Shown here one piece after another: positions 17,040 to 25,585 of a DNA stretch of 64,000 nucleotides (position 1 is its first letter; every line of letters begins with the position of its first letter). A program made the position numbers and the translations under genes. The stretch covers positions 229,214 through 293,213 of the forward strand of contig JACRBI010000040.1 in the NCBI GenBank assembly GCA_016234495.1. Reading direction: 5' to 3'. Below the pieces are notes generated by a model. It had not been told where the DNA came from and searched no databases. It was given only the letters and a program-made list of their open reading frames with translations. The stretch is from Chloroflexota bacterium (GTDB lineage Bacteria > Chloroflexota > Anaerolineae > Anaerolineales > Villigracilaceae).

Positions 17040-17459
17040 CTATTCACTGTCGGTGATAATCGCTTCTTTCATGGACTTCAAATTGTCTCTGACCATCTGG
17101 CTGACTTCACGCTCTGAGAAGCCCAGCCGAAAGGCCTCATTGATGAATCTCTGTGTCAGCGCCGATAGCGATTCGTACCGTAATCGTACACTGACTTCCG
17201 GCGGCGGAATCTCTGTAATGAATGTGCCTCTTCCTTGCTGCGTCGAAATGATGCGCTCTTCATCAAGTATGCGGTAGGCGCGCGCCACAGTGTTGAAGTT
17301 GACTCGTAATTCCTGTGCCATTGCACGGACTGTTGGCAATTGGTCGCCGGGCTTGAGTATCCCATTTACCAGCTGGCTTTGGATCTGGTTTACGATCTGA
17401 GTGTATATCGGCAGTCCCGATCGGTCGTCTAAAAGTAGGGTGAGTTTTGCTTCTTCCAT
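17040..17459 (-). CDS. GntR family transcriptional regulator, YtrA type
   Basis: A 139-residue regulator. Residues 10-82 form the GntR winged helix (GLPIYTQIVNQIQSQLVNGILKPGDQLPTVRAMAQELRVNFNTVARAYRILDEERII, then QQGRGTFI). Only a short helical tail follows, as in the YtrA subgroup, which lacks a large effector domain. It is the first gene of a five-gene minus-strand operon with slipin, SdpI-like, DUF4177 and CPBP genes. YtrA-type repressors usually control their own membrane-protein operon. The A/T-rich inverted repeat directly upstream (17473-17503) is the likely operator. Confidence 0.88.
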   Translation of the reverse strand: MEEAKLTLLLDDRSGLPIYTQIVNQIQSQLVNGILKPGDQLPTVRAMAQELRVNFNTVARAYRILDEERIISTQQGRGTFITEIPPPEVSVRLRYESLSALTQRFINEAFRLGFSEREVSQMVRDNLKSMKEAIITDSE

Positions 17460-17472
17460 AAGTAACCTTTTA

Positions 17473-17503
17473 TTGTACTAATTGTATCATTGTAACAATT
17501 GTA
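17473..17503 (-). promoter_or_regulatory. Probable GntR operator and promoter region
   Basis: TTGTA occurs three times here and the inverse TACAA words are read on the minus strand (TACAATTAGTACAA), making overlapping inverted repeats 13 to 45 bases before the GntR start. Minus-strand TACAAT words can serve as -10 boxes. YtrA-type repressors bind such A/T-rich dyads. The assignment rests on position and symmetry only. Confidence 0.45.
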
Positions 17504-17675
17504 TCCCTTAGGCGCTTTTTGTCAAGGGGATTTTCCCCTGCAGATTCCCTAGGCGCTGACCCTGCTCTTCGGGCAGCATCAGTTTTCAGATTATGGAACG
17601 AGGCGCTTTATGTTTAGAGTCCTCTTATGATTTAAAGATTATCTGCATGGTAGAATTCATCCGCATAACAAGACC

Positions 17676-17704
17676 TTGTAGAGATAATCAAATCAGATTA
17701 ATAT
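17676..17704 (+). promoter_or_regulatory. Promoter upstream of pdxS
   Basis: TTGTAG (17676-17681), a 17-bp spacer and TAATAT (17699-17704) are followed by a leader of about 60 nt to the pdxS ATG with AAAGGAG. The rest of the 313-bp gap from 17460 holds the GntR operator, a small AGGGGATTTTCCCCT hairpin near 17523, and nothing else I recognise. Confidence 0.45.
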
Positions 17705-17772
17705 TTTTTACTTGCAATTTTTATCAGCAGGTTTAATGAGTTCTGCGCAGGCAGTAATTAAAGGAGTAGAAA

Positions 17773-18660
17773 ATGGAATCGAAAACTGGAACATGGATCG
17801 AGAAGAAGGGTTTAGCCCAAATGTTAAAAGGTGGCGTCATCATGGATGTGGTGAATGCCGAGCAAGCCAAAATTGCGGAAGATGCTGGTGCCTGTGCTGT
17901 GATGGCTTTGGAGCGCGTGCCTGCTGATATTCGCGCGGACGGCGGTGTGGCGCGTATGTCTGACCCCGATATGATCTTGAAGATCATTGATGCGGTCAGC
18001 ATTCCCGTGATGGCGAAGTGCCGCATCGGTCATTTTGTGGAGGCGCAAATTCTTGAAGCAATTGGCGTTGACTACATAGATGAGTCGGAAGTGTTGACGC
18101 CCGCCGATGAAGAGCATCATATTTTGAAGCACAACTTCAAAGTGCCGTTCGTTTGCGGCTGCCGAAACATTGGCGAAGCCTTGCGCCGCATCGGTGAAGG
18201 CGCGGCGATGATTCGCACCAAGGGCGAAGCAGGTACAGGCGACGTGGTTGAAGCGGTCCGCCATGCGCGGACAGTGATCGGCGCGATTCGCCAACTGCAA
18301 ACCATGGGCGATGAAGAGTTGATGACCTTCGCAAAGAATAATGGTGCGCCGTACGAACTTGTCAAAGAAGTGAAGTTAACAGGCCGAATGCCGGTCGTGA
18401 ATTTCGCGGCGGGCGGAGTTGCTACTCCGGCTGATGCGGCGTTGATGATGCAGCTCGGCGTGGACGGTGTATTTGTCGGCTCGGGTATCTTCAAGAGCGG
18501 CGACCCAGCCCGCCGTGCTGCGGCGATCGTCAAGGCTGTGACGCATTATCAGGATGCATCCATTCTCGCAGAGGTCAGCAAGAACTTGGGCGAGGCAATG
18601 GTCGGACGCAATGTTTCGCAGATGCCCGAAGGTGAGAAGCTTGCCGGGCGTGGTTGGTAA
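17773..18660 (+). CDS. pdxS: Pyridoxal 5'-phosphate synthase lyase subunit PdxS
   Basis: A 295-residue (beta/alpha)8 barrel that makes vitamin B6 directly from ribose 5-phosphate, glyceraldehyde 3-phosphate and ammonia. Catalytic Lys82 (MAKCRIGH) and the second lysine Lys150 ([11 protein letters not shown]) are present, as is Asp25 (VIMDV). The phosphate site [14 protein letters not shown] is intact. It works as a dodecamer with PdxT, encoded 73 bp downstream. AAAGGAG precedes the ATG. A palindromic repeat fills the gap to pdxT. Confidence 0.97.
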   Translation: MESKTGTWIEKKGLAQMLKGGVIMDVVNAEQAKIAEDAGACAVMALERVPADIRADGGVARMSDPDMILKIIDAVSIPVMAKCRIGHFVEAQILEAIGVDYIDESEVLTPADEEHHILKHNFKVPFVCGCRNIGEALRRIGEGAAMIRTKGEAGTGDVVEAVRHARTVIGAIRQLQTMGDEELMTFAKNNGAPYELVKEVKLTGRMPVVNFAAGGVATPADAALMMQLGVDGVFVGSGIFKSGDPARRAAAIVKAVTHYQDASILAEVSKNLGEAMVGRNVSQMPEGEKLAGRGW

Positions 18661-18665
18661 TTTTT

Positions 18666-18728
18666 GACCGTGGACGATGGACCATTGACCGTTTACGGCG
18701 TACCGTCCATCGTCCACCGTTCATGGTC
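18666..18728. repeat. Palindromic word repeat D1 between pdxS and pdxT
   Basis: TGGACGATGGAC (18671-18682) pairs perfectly with GTCCATCGTCCA (18705-18716), and outer GACC/GGTC words extend the symmetry. It occupies almost all of the pdxS-pdxT gap and leaves no clear Shine-Dalgarno sequence for pdxT. A relative lies at 58451-58560. It could act as a partial terminator or mRNA processing site that tunes the subunit ratio. Confidence 0.65.
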
Positions 18729-18733
18729 TATAT

Positions 18734-19315
18734 ATGAAAATCGGTGTCCTCGCCCTTCAGGGCGACTTTGCGGAACATATCTCCATGCTGAAAAAACTCG
18801 GCGTGTCTACGGCTGAAGTGCGTTTGCCAAAACATCTCGATGGCTTGGATGGGTTGATCATCCCCGGCGGCGAATCGACGACGATAGGAAAACTCGCTGT
18901 TGCTTATGATCTGATGCAGCCGCTGAAGCAGTTTGGCCAGAGACATGCGGTTTGGGGAACTTGCGCCGGCGCGATCTTCCTTTCAAAGGATATCAGCCGC
19001 AATGACCAGCCATTACTGGGATTGATGGATATCAAAGTCCAGCGCAATGCCTTTGGCCGCCAGGTTGATTCATTCGAGACCGATCTTGAAATTGACGAGT
19101 TGATGCGCGTGACCGGCACGGAGCATCCGTATCATGCGGTGTTCATCCGCGCTCCTTTGATTGAGTCGGTGCATGGAAATGCGAAGATACTTTCCGCGCT
19201 TGATGATGGCCGAATTGTTGCGGCGCAGGAAGGCCATTTGCTTGCCACATCCTTCCACCCTGAGTTGACGAGTGACACGCGTTTCCACGAATATTTTATT
19301 TCTTTGGCAAGTTAA
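18734..19315 (+). CDS. pdxT: Pyridoxal 5'-phosphate synthase glutaminase subunit PdxT
   Basis: A 193-residue class I glutaminase that feeds ammonia to PdxS. The catalytic triad is readable: Cys77 (WGTCAGAIFL), and His175 and Glu177 (TSFHPELT). The GGEST motif near 45-50 forms the oxyanion strand. It starts 73 bp after pdxS, and the spacer is filled by a strong hairpin repeat without an obvious ribosome binding site, so it may be translated less efficiently than pdxS or from a processed message. Confidence 0.96.
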   Translation: MKIGVLALQGDFAEHISMLKKLGVSTAEVRLPKHLDGLDGLIIPGGESTTIGKLAVAYDLMQPLKQFGQRHAVWGTCAGAIFLSKDISRNDQPLLGLMDIKVQRNAFGRQVDSFETDLEIDELMRVTGTEHPYHAVFIRAPLIESVHGNAKILSALDDGRIVAAQEGHLLATSFHPELTSDTRFHEYFISLAS

Positions 19316-19326
19316 AAAGAGACATT

Positions 19327-19393
19327 ACCGCGAAGAGCACGAAGGTCGCAAAGAAAGGAAAAAAATCTTAGCGTTCTTAGCGGGCTTGGCGGC
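19327..19393. repeat. Palindromic repeat A2
   Basis: Words of about nine bases (ACCGCGAAG, AGCACGAAG, GTCGCAAAG) are followed by an A-rich middle and inverted words (CTTAGCGTT, CTTAGCGGG, CTTGGCGGC). It belongs to the same family as copies at 8459, 28663 and 53425. It fills the gap between pdxT and the next gene, whose start has no Shine-Dalgarno sequence in front of it. Confidence 0.7.
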
Positions 19394-19401
19394 AAAAACA
19401 A

Positions 19402-20328
19402 ATGACCATTCGCCCACTTGACCTGTTGGATATTCCCATCATTACCCGTTATCGAAACGACGTCATCACCCTCGATAGCGCGCGTGCCCTCACGCGCGGA
19501 CATCCCCTCGGGGCGATGGGGCTGCTTGCTTATGTCAACCCGACGCGGCATTTATACGCGGCGATTGCCAATGGCGGAGACGCCGCGCTGCTGGGCGGAG
19601 TCATTCATACCCGTGGAGAAACCTTCGCAAAACTGTTATATCTTGCCCCATCTTCCCGCTTGGATGACCCCGAACTGCCGTCCCTGCTGGAACATCTTGT
19701 AATTCAAGCCGGTGAATGGAAAGCCTTTCACGTGATGGCCGAGGTGGATGAATCGAGTCATATTTTTCCAGCATTACGCACCGCAGGATTCTCGGTCTAT
19801 GCCTGGCAAAGATTATGGGATGTGAGTCAGCTTGAGAAAACAGGATCAACTTCCAGCTTAAGTTGGAAGCGCATGAATTCCATCGACCTGCCTGTAGTGC
19901 AGAGTCTGCATTATCAAATTGTCCCGCCGTTGATGCATCCCGTTGAGCCTGCTCCAAATCGAGTGATCGGTTTTGTTCAAACGGAAAATATGAAATGTTA
20001 TGCAAGCGTGACGGCAGGCATGTATGGCATTGTGTTGACCCCGCTCATTCACCCCGATGAAAATAATGTCAGTGAAAAAATTTCGTCGCTGGTCGCAAAC
20101 CTGCCGGACCGCCGCGGGCGGAAAGTGTATCTGAATGTTCGTTCATATCAAACCTGGCTCGAGCCGGTGTTGGAGGACCTCGGCGCGCAGGCTTCGCCGC
20201 GTCAGGCAGTGATGGTCAAACATCTTGTGCGTATGATTCCGGACGGCCAACTGGCGCGCGTTGTTCCGGCGAATGTCAACATCCAACCTTCGCGTATCAG
20301 CAGAATGGATATTGACGAGTCATGTTGA
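19402..20328 (+). CDS. GNAT-like acetyltransferase family protein
   Basis: A 308-residue soluble protein. It begins MTIRPLDLLDIPIITRYRND, the typical first strand and helix of a GNAT domain, and has a second similar half (SWKRMNSIDLPVVQSLHYQIVPPLM), suggesting two tandem, partly degenerate GNAT folds. A canonical acetyl-CoA loop (Q/RxxGxG/A) is not evident, so catalysis is uncertain. The stop overlaps the start of the following HAD gene by seven bases, indicating translational coupling. Repeat A2 lies directly upstream in place of a ribosome binding site. Confidence 0.6.
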   Translation: MTIRPLDLLDIPIITRYRNDVITLDSARALTRGHPLGAMGLLAYVNPTRHLYAAIANGGDAALLGGVIHTRGETFAKLLYLAPSSRLDDPELPSLLEHLVIQAGEWKAFHVMAEVDESSHIFPALRTAGFSVYAWQRLWDVSQLEKTGSTSSLSWKRMNSIDLPVVQSLHYQIVPPLMHPVEPAPNRVIGFVQTENMKCYASVTAGMYGIVLTPLIHPDENNVSEKISSLVANLPDRRGRKVYLNVRSYQTWLEPVLEDLGAQASPRQAVMVKHLVRMIPDGQLARVVPANVNIQPSRISRMDIDESC

Positions 20329-20996
20329 AAGCGCTGATCTTTGATTTCGATGGGCTGATTCTCGACACCGAGACGCCCGAAGTTTTGGTGTGGCAATCCA
20401 TTTATAAAGACCATGGATTTGAATTGCCTGTGCAGGAATGGGAGAAGACCATTGGCGGATACGGCATCTCAAACTTTGACGCCGCTGAACATCTCGCGCA
20501 TCTTTCTTCGGGACGGCTGGATCCTGCTTCGTTGCGCATCCGCTACCGGAATGAGGCGGATGTCATCATCCATGCCAACCCCATTTTGCCCGGCGTGCTG
20601 GACATGATCGAGCAGGGGCGGCAGTCTGGTTTGCAGGTGGCAATCGGATCAAGTTCTCCGCATTCATGGGTGGATACACATGCGAAACGTCTGGGAATAT
20701 TCGAGCATTTTGACCGCATCATCTGTCAGGATGACGTGGCGCCCGGGCGGACAAAACCCAACCCGGATATCTACTTGAAGGCGCTGGAGCAGCTCAACGT
20801 TAAGAATGACGCGGCTGTCGTTTTCGAAGATTCTCCCAACGGTGTGCTGGCCGCCCGCCGCGCAGAAATCTTCGCAGTGGCTGTCCCCAATCCGCTGACG
20901 GTTAAGATGGGCGTGTCTGGCGATGTTACAGTTTCGTCATTGGCTGAATTATCTTTGGTGGAATTGTCGGAACTGGTTTCCCGGAAAATACAATAA
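20322..20996 (+). CDS. HAD superfamily hydrolase, beta-phosphoglucomutase-like
   Basis: A 224-residue HAD subfamily IA phosphatase. Motif I is IFDFDGLILDTE (nucleophile Asp8 and acid Asp10), motif II is AIGSSSPHSW, the motif III Lys lies in PGRTKPNPDIY, and motif IV is VVFEDSPNG. A helical cap (residues 16-90) matches the beta-phosphoglucomutase and sugar-phosphate phosphatase branch. The substrate is probably a small sugar or nucleoside phosphate. The gene overlaps the end of the GNAT-like gene and is followed 9 bp later by the secreted toroid protein. Confidence 0.87.
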   Translation: MLKALIFDFDGLILDTETPEVLVWQSIYKDHGFELPVQEWEKTIGGYGISNFDAAEHLAHLSSGRLDPASLRIRYRNEADVIIHANPILPGVLDMIEQGRQSGLQVAIGSSSPHSWVDTHAKRLGIFEHFDRIICQDDVAPGRTKPNPDIYLKALEQLNVKNDAAVVFEDSPNGVLAARRAEIFAVAVPNPLTVKMGVSGDVTVSSLAELSLVELSELVSRKIQ

Positions 20997-21005
20997 GGTT
21001 CATGA

Positions 21006-22235
21006 ATGTCTTCGAGCCGTAGAGTTTATTTGCTGCTTTTTCTGCTTGCACTCGGCTCTGCAGGTGTGATTTTTTTCCAAACAAAAAAAGATTCGCCTGT
21101 GATTTCTTCCACCCCCACTGTGGCGGCAACGCTTCTGCCAACCTCCCTGCCTGCCCGCATCCCCGAGACAAGTCAAATTGAAGATGGCGCGCTGAAAGAT
21201 TCGATCGTTGCCGCCGGCGATTATTTGACGCGCCAGCAGCTTGCCAACGGAGAGCTTCCATATCAGGTTGATTTTTTTACAGGGGAAAGGGCATACTCCC
21301 CGTCCTATCTTCGTTTAGTGGCCGGGACAGGTTCTCTTTTTACGGTTTGCAGGGTTTCAGGTGATTCGAATTATTGCGCCGCGGGAGATTTTGCGCTCGA
21401 ACATTATCTTGAATTCCTTGTAAGCGAACCTGAAAAATTCAAAGGCGTGTGCCTTTATACCGAGGGCGGCTGTCAATTAAGCGGCTCCGCGTTGACGGTG
21501 GATGCCATCTACAAACGCTGGCAGGCAACAGGTAATTTTTCTCTGACAGATTCAACCCTGCTTGACACTGCCGTTGACCTTGGCTATTTCATTGTGTCCA
21601 TGCGCAAACCTGATGGCGGCTTTTATCATTCCTTCGACCCGCATCTAACGGGTGAAATCAACCCCGATTATTTTGCGGCTTTCTCTTCTGGCGAGGCTTT
21701 GCTTGCGCTCATGGAACTTTATGAAATGACGGGAGATGTTTTTTGGTTGACTCAGGCGCGCGAAGTAAACAACTATATGGTCACGCAGCCTGTCACCGAG
21801 GATCACTGGCACAGTTTTGCCTTTGGCATGTTTGCAAGGCTGGATAAATTAAATAAAGCCGACCAGAAATACGCATCACAGATCGCGGATACGATCATCG
21901 CAGGGCAGGTGCGCTCGCTCGACCCGAAAAATTCAAGCATTGCCACTGCCACAAAAATCGAATCACTGGCTGCGCTCGCCCAGGCTTTTTATCTTTCGGA
22001 TGCAGAACATAAGTCCCTTGAACCTCAAATTCGAACATTCATCACATTCGTGCAAGCCAGGCAGTTACCAGATAATAACTGTAACTGGGATATTACGAAT
22101 GAGATGGAGACCAAATATGGCGGCGGCATCTTTGGCAGCTGCGAAGATGCCTCCATCCGCATTGACGGAGTCCAGCATTGGATTAATGGGGTGACCGCAT
22201 ATTTGGAATATCGGAGTATGATTAAAGTGAAGTAA
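21006..22235 (+). CDS. Membrane-anchored or secreted alpha/alpha-toroid-like protein
   Basis: A 409-residue protein with an N-terminal hydrophobic signal or anchor (about 7-24, YLLLFLLALGSAGVIFF) and a Thr/Pro-rich linker. The helical outer domain has repeated Gly/aromatic motifs (GDYLTRQQLANGELPYQVDF, KPDGGFYHSFDP, ALLALMELYEMTGDVFWL, IDGVQHWINGVTAYLEY). This pattern resembles six-hairpin or terpenoid-cyclase-type toroids found in glycoside hydrolases and sugar epimerases. Acidic residues sit in the DGGF and CEDASIRIDG loops. The substrate is unknown. It follows the HAD gene closely and may be in the same transcript. Confidence 0.6.
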   Translation: MSSSRRVYLLLFLLALGSAGVIFFQTKKDSPVISSTPTVAATLLPTSLPARIPETSQIEDGALKDSIVAAGDYLTRQQLANGELPYQVDFFTGERAYSPSYLRLVAGTGSLFTVCRVSGDSNYCAAGDFALEHYLEFLVSEPEKFKGVCLYTEGGCQLSGSALTVDAIYKRWQATGNFSLTDSTLLDTAVDLGYFIVSMRKPDGGFYHSFDPHLTGEINPDYFAAFSSGEALLALMELYEMTGDVFWLTQAREVNNYMVTQPVTEDHWHSFAFGMFARLDKLNKADQKYASQIADTIIAGQVRSLDPKNSSIATATKIESLAALAQAFYLSDAEHKSLEPQIRTFITFVQARQLPDNNCNWDITNEMETKYGGGIFGSCEDASIRIDGVQHWINGVTAYLEYRSMIKVK

Positions 22236-22339
22236 TTTGCGTAGCTCTATATCGCGCCATGCCGTCCATGCGTTTGACTCATTTATTGAATAAGGTGCGG
22301 CGCAATTGGATCACAAAAAATTTAGCAAGGAGAGTAAAT

Positions 22340-23350
22340 ATGAGTATCGGAAAAATAAAATGGCAGAGCATTGTTTCCAAATATGCCTACCCGGAAACAT
22401 GGCGTAGTTTATGGCAGGTGGTGAATTCGGTCATTCCCTTCTTCGTGTTGTGGTATCTGGCATACCGCAGCCTTGAGATCGGCTATTGGCTGACGCTTTT
22501 GATCACCATCCCCGCCGCGGGATTCATGGTGCGAATGTTCATCATCTTCCATGATTGTTGTCACGGATCATTCTTCAAGACCCCGCTTGCCAACGACCGT
22601 TTGGGGCTGCTGCTCGGCGCTGCTGTGTGGACTCCGTACTTCGAGTGGAAGCACAACCATGCCATCCACCATGCTACTGCCGGCGACCTCGACCGCCGCG
22701 GCGTCGGAGATGTGTACACAATGACGGTGGAGGAATACATCGCCGCCCCCTGGTATAAGAAGGCCGGTTATCGGATCATGCGCAGCCCGATCATTTTGTT
22801 TACCGTTGGAGCCACAATTGTCTTTGTGCTCACGCATCGTTTCTGGACTTCGAAATCCGGCAAGCGCGAGCGTAACAGCGTGGTATGGACGAATGCAGCC
22901 CTGTTCGCCTTTGTCGGCTGGACGATCTATCACATTGGCTGGCAAGCCTACATTTTGGTGGAATTGCCCATTCTGCTTTTCGCCTGTGGCGCTGGCGTGT
23001 GGCTGTTCTATGTACAACACAACTTTGACCCGACCTATTGGGAGCGCCATCAGGATTGGGAATTCTTCAAAGCCGGCATGGACGGAAGTTCCTACTATAA
23101 ACTTCCCAAGGTGCTGCAATGGTTTACGGGCAATATCGGCTTTCATCACATTCACCACCTCAGCCCGAAAATCCCCAATTACAAGTTGGAACAATGCCAC
23201 GAGGAGAACCCAATCTTTCAGATCGAACCGCTTACCATTCGAGCCAGTTTGAAATCCCTATATTTCCGCCTGTGGGATGAAAAGGATAAGATACTGGTCG
23301 GCTGGCGTGCTGTAAAAAAATACAAGATGAAGTTGCAAACAAAGATGTAA
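22340..23350 (+). CDS. Membrane fatty acid desaturase
   Basis: A 336-residue di-iron membrane desaturase. All three histidine boxes are present: HDCCHGS, HNHAIHH and HHIHH, with hydrophobic pairs before, between and after them. The ATG at 22340 is preceded by AAGGAGAG; an in-frame ATG 27 codons upstream has no ribosome binding site. It resembles the acyl-lipid delta-12/omega-type desaturases. It introduces double bonds into membrane lipids using oxygen, which implies at least microaerobic growth. A very strong terminator follows at once. Confidence 0.9.
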   Translation: MSIGKIKWQSIVSKYAYPETWRSLWQVVNSVIPFFVLWYLAYRSLEIGYWLTLLITIPAAGFMVRMFIIFHDCCHGSFFKTPLANDRLGLLLGAAVWTPYFEWKHNHAIHHATAGDLDRRGVGDVYTMTVEEYIAAPWYKKAGYRIMRSPIILFTVGATIVFVLTHRFWTSKSGKRERNSVVWTNAALFAFVGWTIYHIGWQAYILVELPILLFACGAGVWLFYVQHNFDPTYWERHQDWEFFKAGMDGSSYYKLPKVLQWFTGNIGFHHIHHLSPKIPNYKLEQCHEENPIFQIEPLTIRASLKSLYFRLWDEKDKILVGWRAVKKYKMKLQTKM

Positions 23351-23390
23351 CCAAAAAGCGGGCTGGTCCAAAACCAGCCCGCTTTTTGGT
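23350..23390 (+). terminator. Terminator after desaturase, 18-bp perfect stem
   Basis: ACCAAAAAGCGGGCTGGT (23350-23367) pairs perfectly with its complement (23373-23390). The T-run lies within the 3' arm, and the stem begins at the last base of the stop codon. Confidence 0.85.
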
Positions 23391-23461
23391 GAGAACTGCG
23401 GGGGATATTCGCCGCAATATCTTGCGGTAAAATACTTTTTATTGTGAAGGAGAAAAAAAAT

Positions 23462-24421
23462 ATGAAAAAGATGACACGTCTGTTCAATGTATTGATCATA
23501 GCCGCTTTATTTTTAGGCGCATGTAATCTGCCATCCGCTGACGAAGGCCAGACAGCCAGTACCACAGCGGCTGCGCAAACTGTTGAAGCCATGTTGAGCG
23601 TAACCCCTGCCTCAATCGCGGTTATACCGAGTTCCACGGTTCCGCCTCTCCCTCCCACCCTTACCCCGGTTCCTCCGCCGGTAAATACAAACACCCCGGC
23701 GGTTACGGCCACCTCCAACTGCAATGTGGCGCAATTTATTAGTGATCCCACCGTTCCCGATGGGACGATTATGACCCCCGGCCAGGCTTTTGTCAAAAAG
23801 TGGCGCATCAAAAATATCGGCTCCTGCACATGGTCGGGCTTTTCGCTGGTATTTGACAGCGGCGATTCGATGGGAGCCCCTGCCACCAAAGCCATCAGCG
23901 ACGTGGGACCCGGTCAGGAGATTGATCTCGAAGTTTCACTCACCGCACCGTCAACCAACGGCAACTACCGCGGCTACTTCCGCATCAACACCAACGGCGG
24001 GGTTACCATTCCCATCATTAACGGCAGCAATGGAAAAACTTTTTATGTAGATATAAAAGTTCAAACCCCGGTAACTGCCACCTTCACACTCCCTGCCCCT
24101 GTTGTTTTCTCAGTAACGAGCGTCAACTATACCGCCTCCTTGTTCACTAACGGAGCTTATGTTAATTGCCCGAGCATTACTGCAAATATTACAGCTTCTG
24201 CAGCGGGTGATGTAACTTACCATTGGATCAATGCCCCCGGCACTCCGGGAGATGTCAAAACCCTGCACTTTGATGCTGCGGGAACCAAAGCTTCGGAGGC
24301 TAATCAATGGTATGTTGGCCCCTTAGCCCCCGGCCCGCTTTGGGTGGCAATTTATATAGACACACCCAACCATCAGGAGTTTGCCCACTTCACTGTATCG
24401 CCCTGCACAGGATATCCGTAA
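23462..24421 (+). CDS. Lipoprotein with NBR1-type Ig domain (copy 1 of 5)
   Basis: A 319-residue lipoprotein. The signal peptide ends in a lipobox FLGAC. A helical segment (TAAAQTVEAM) and a Thr/Pro-rich stalk lead to an Ig-like domain of the next-to-BRCA1 type: PDGTIMTPGQAFVKKWRIKNIGSCTW, LVFDSGDSM, VGPGQEIDLEVSLTAPSTNGNYRGYFRI. A further beta-rich domain of about 110 residues has its own Cys pair. The ATG at 23462 follows AAGGAG. It is the first of five related genes in a row. The domain usually mediates protein or glycan contact outside the cell; the partner is unknown. Confidence 0.82.
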   Translation: MKKMTRLFNVLIIAALFLGACNLPSADEGQTASTTAAAQTVEAMLSVTPASIAVIPSSTVPPLPPTLTPVPPPVNTNTPAVTATSNCNVAQFISDPTVPDGTIMTPGQAFVKKWRIKNIGSCTWSGFSLVFDSGDSMGAPATKAISDVGPGQEIDLEVSLTAPSTNGNYRGYFRINTNGGVTIPIINGSNGKTFYVDIKVQTPVTATFTLPAPVVFSVTSVNYTASLFTNGAYVNCPSITANITASAAGDVTYHWINAPGTPGDVKTLHFDAAGTKASEANQWYVGPLAPGPLWVAIYIDTPNHQEFAHFTVSPCTGYP

Positions 24422-24447
24422 TTCATGATTAATTTAAAATAATAGTT

Positions 24448-24478
24448 GCGCCCGGCGAAATACCGGGCGCTTCTCTTT
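24448..24478 (+). terminator. Terminator between NBR1-Ig lipoproteins 1 and 2
   Basis: GCGCCCGG pairs with CCGGGCGC and is followed by TTCTCTTT. A TATAAT box at 24484-24489 then precedes the next gene, so copy 2 probably has its own promoter. Confidence 0.7.
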
Positions 24479-24514
24479 AACAGTATAATCAAATTCACAT
24501 ATGAAAGGAAAAAA

Positions 24515-25465
24515 ATGTTTAAAAACATCAAATATATACTCTTCACCTCCATTGTCATTTCATCACTACTTCTCTCAGCCTGCGGCGCGGACAATTCACA
24601 GGATTCGGCCATTCAAACTGCCGTAGCACAGACTGTCGCAGCGCAGAACGCGCAGCAGGCTGCCAATACCGAAACTCCATCTGCGCCGCCGACGGCTTTA
24701 CCGCTTCTGCCGACCGCAATCGCAACTCCGTTTGCCGCAGTTGCTTCTCCGACCACGCCGGTTAATCCTTCCAAATCTGAATGCGCAAAAGCAAGCCTTG
24801 TGAGCGAAACCATCCCTGATGGCACAATCTATAATCCGGGCGATGTATTCACAAAAACATGGCAGATCACCAATACAAGCAATTGTGTATGGGACACAAG
24901 TTACAAGATCGTGTTCTGGTCCGGCGACATTTTAGGCGGCGCGTATGTTTACAACATTCCCCAGGTGACAGGCCCCGGCGCCACCCTGCCAGTTTCTCTC
25001 GTTTTGACAGCCCCGGCAGTGGACGGAACCTACAGGTCAGAATGGGCGTTGCAAACACCCGACGACATTGCCTTTGGCGTAGGCATGTACAGCGAGCCTT
25101 TCTATACAACGATCGTAGTGTCTTCCTCAGCTAAGCCCGCATACGATGTTATTTCTGTGGACTACGAAGTTGTCCGCAACCCGGCGACGGGCTGCCCTTT
25201 AAATACCAGATACAAAGTCTTTGCCACCATTACAACCAACGGTCCGCTCGAGTATACATATCAATGGCAGCAAAGCGATGGAAACAGTCAGGATGGCAAA
25301 GGCACGATCAAGATGACCGAGGCCGGCTCCAAGACGATTTCCCGCGAGTGGATGATTCAAGTTGGAAATTCAACCAATGACCGCTGGATGTCCATTACGA
25401 TCCTTGCTCCGGTATTTAAGGAATTTCCGCCGGCAATTATTTCCTACGATTGCACAAAACCCTAA
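24515..25465 (+). CDS. Lipoprotein with NBR1-type Ig domain (copy 2 of 5)
   Basis: A 316-residue lipoprotein with lipobox LLSAC. The pattern AIQTAVAQTVAAQNAQQ is followed by a Pro/Thr stalk, then the NBR1-type Ig domain (PDGTIYNPGDVFTKTWQITNTSNCVW, LPVSLVLTAPAVDGTYRSEWAL). The C-terminal domain (YTYQWQQSDGNSQDGKGTIKMTEAG) parallels that of copy 1, so these two are closest relatives. The ATG at 24515 is preceded by GAAAGGA; an upstream in-frame start would add 23 charged residues before the signal peptide. A strong terminator follows. Confidence 0.82.
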   Translation: MFKNIKYILFTSIVISSLLLSACGADNSQDSAIQTAVAQTVAAQNAQQAANTETPSAPPTALPLLPTAIATPFAAVASPTTPVNPSKSECAKASLVSETIPDGTIYNPGDVFTKTWQITNTSNCVWDTSYKIVFWSGDILGGAYVYNIPQVTGPGATLPVSLVLTAPAVDGTYRSEWALQTPDDIAFGVGMYSEPFYTTIVVSSSAKPAYDVISVDYEVVRNPATGCPLNTRYKVFATITTNGPLEYTYQWQQSDGNSQDGKGTIKMTEAGSKTISREWMIQVGNSTNDRWMSITILAPVFKEFPPAIISYDCTKP

Positions 25466-25481
25466 CCCCATAAAAATTCAG

Positions 25482-25526
25482 CCCGAAAAAGAAAAAGCCA
25501 GTTTCGCTGGCTTTTTCTTTTTCGGG
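25482..25526 (+). terminator. Terminator after NBR1-Ig lipoprotein 2, 20-bp perfect stem
   Basis: CCCGAAAAAGAAAAAGCCAG (25482-25501) pairs perfectly with its complement at 25507-25526 around TTTCG. T-tracts lie in the 3' arm. Confidence 0.85.
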
Positions 25527-25585
25527 AACACAATACCCCGTACATTCGTCTTTATTTATTGAGAACAGGATTATACGGAGGAACC

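Noticed and set aside
23218..23895. 225-codon minus-strand frame across the desaturase 3' end and first NBR1-Ig gene
   Set aside because: Spans a strong terminator and runs antisense to two supported genes.
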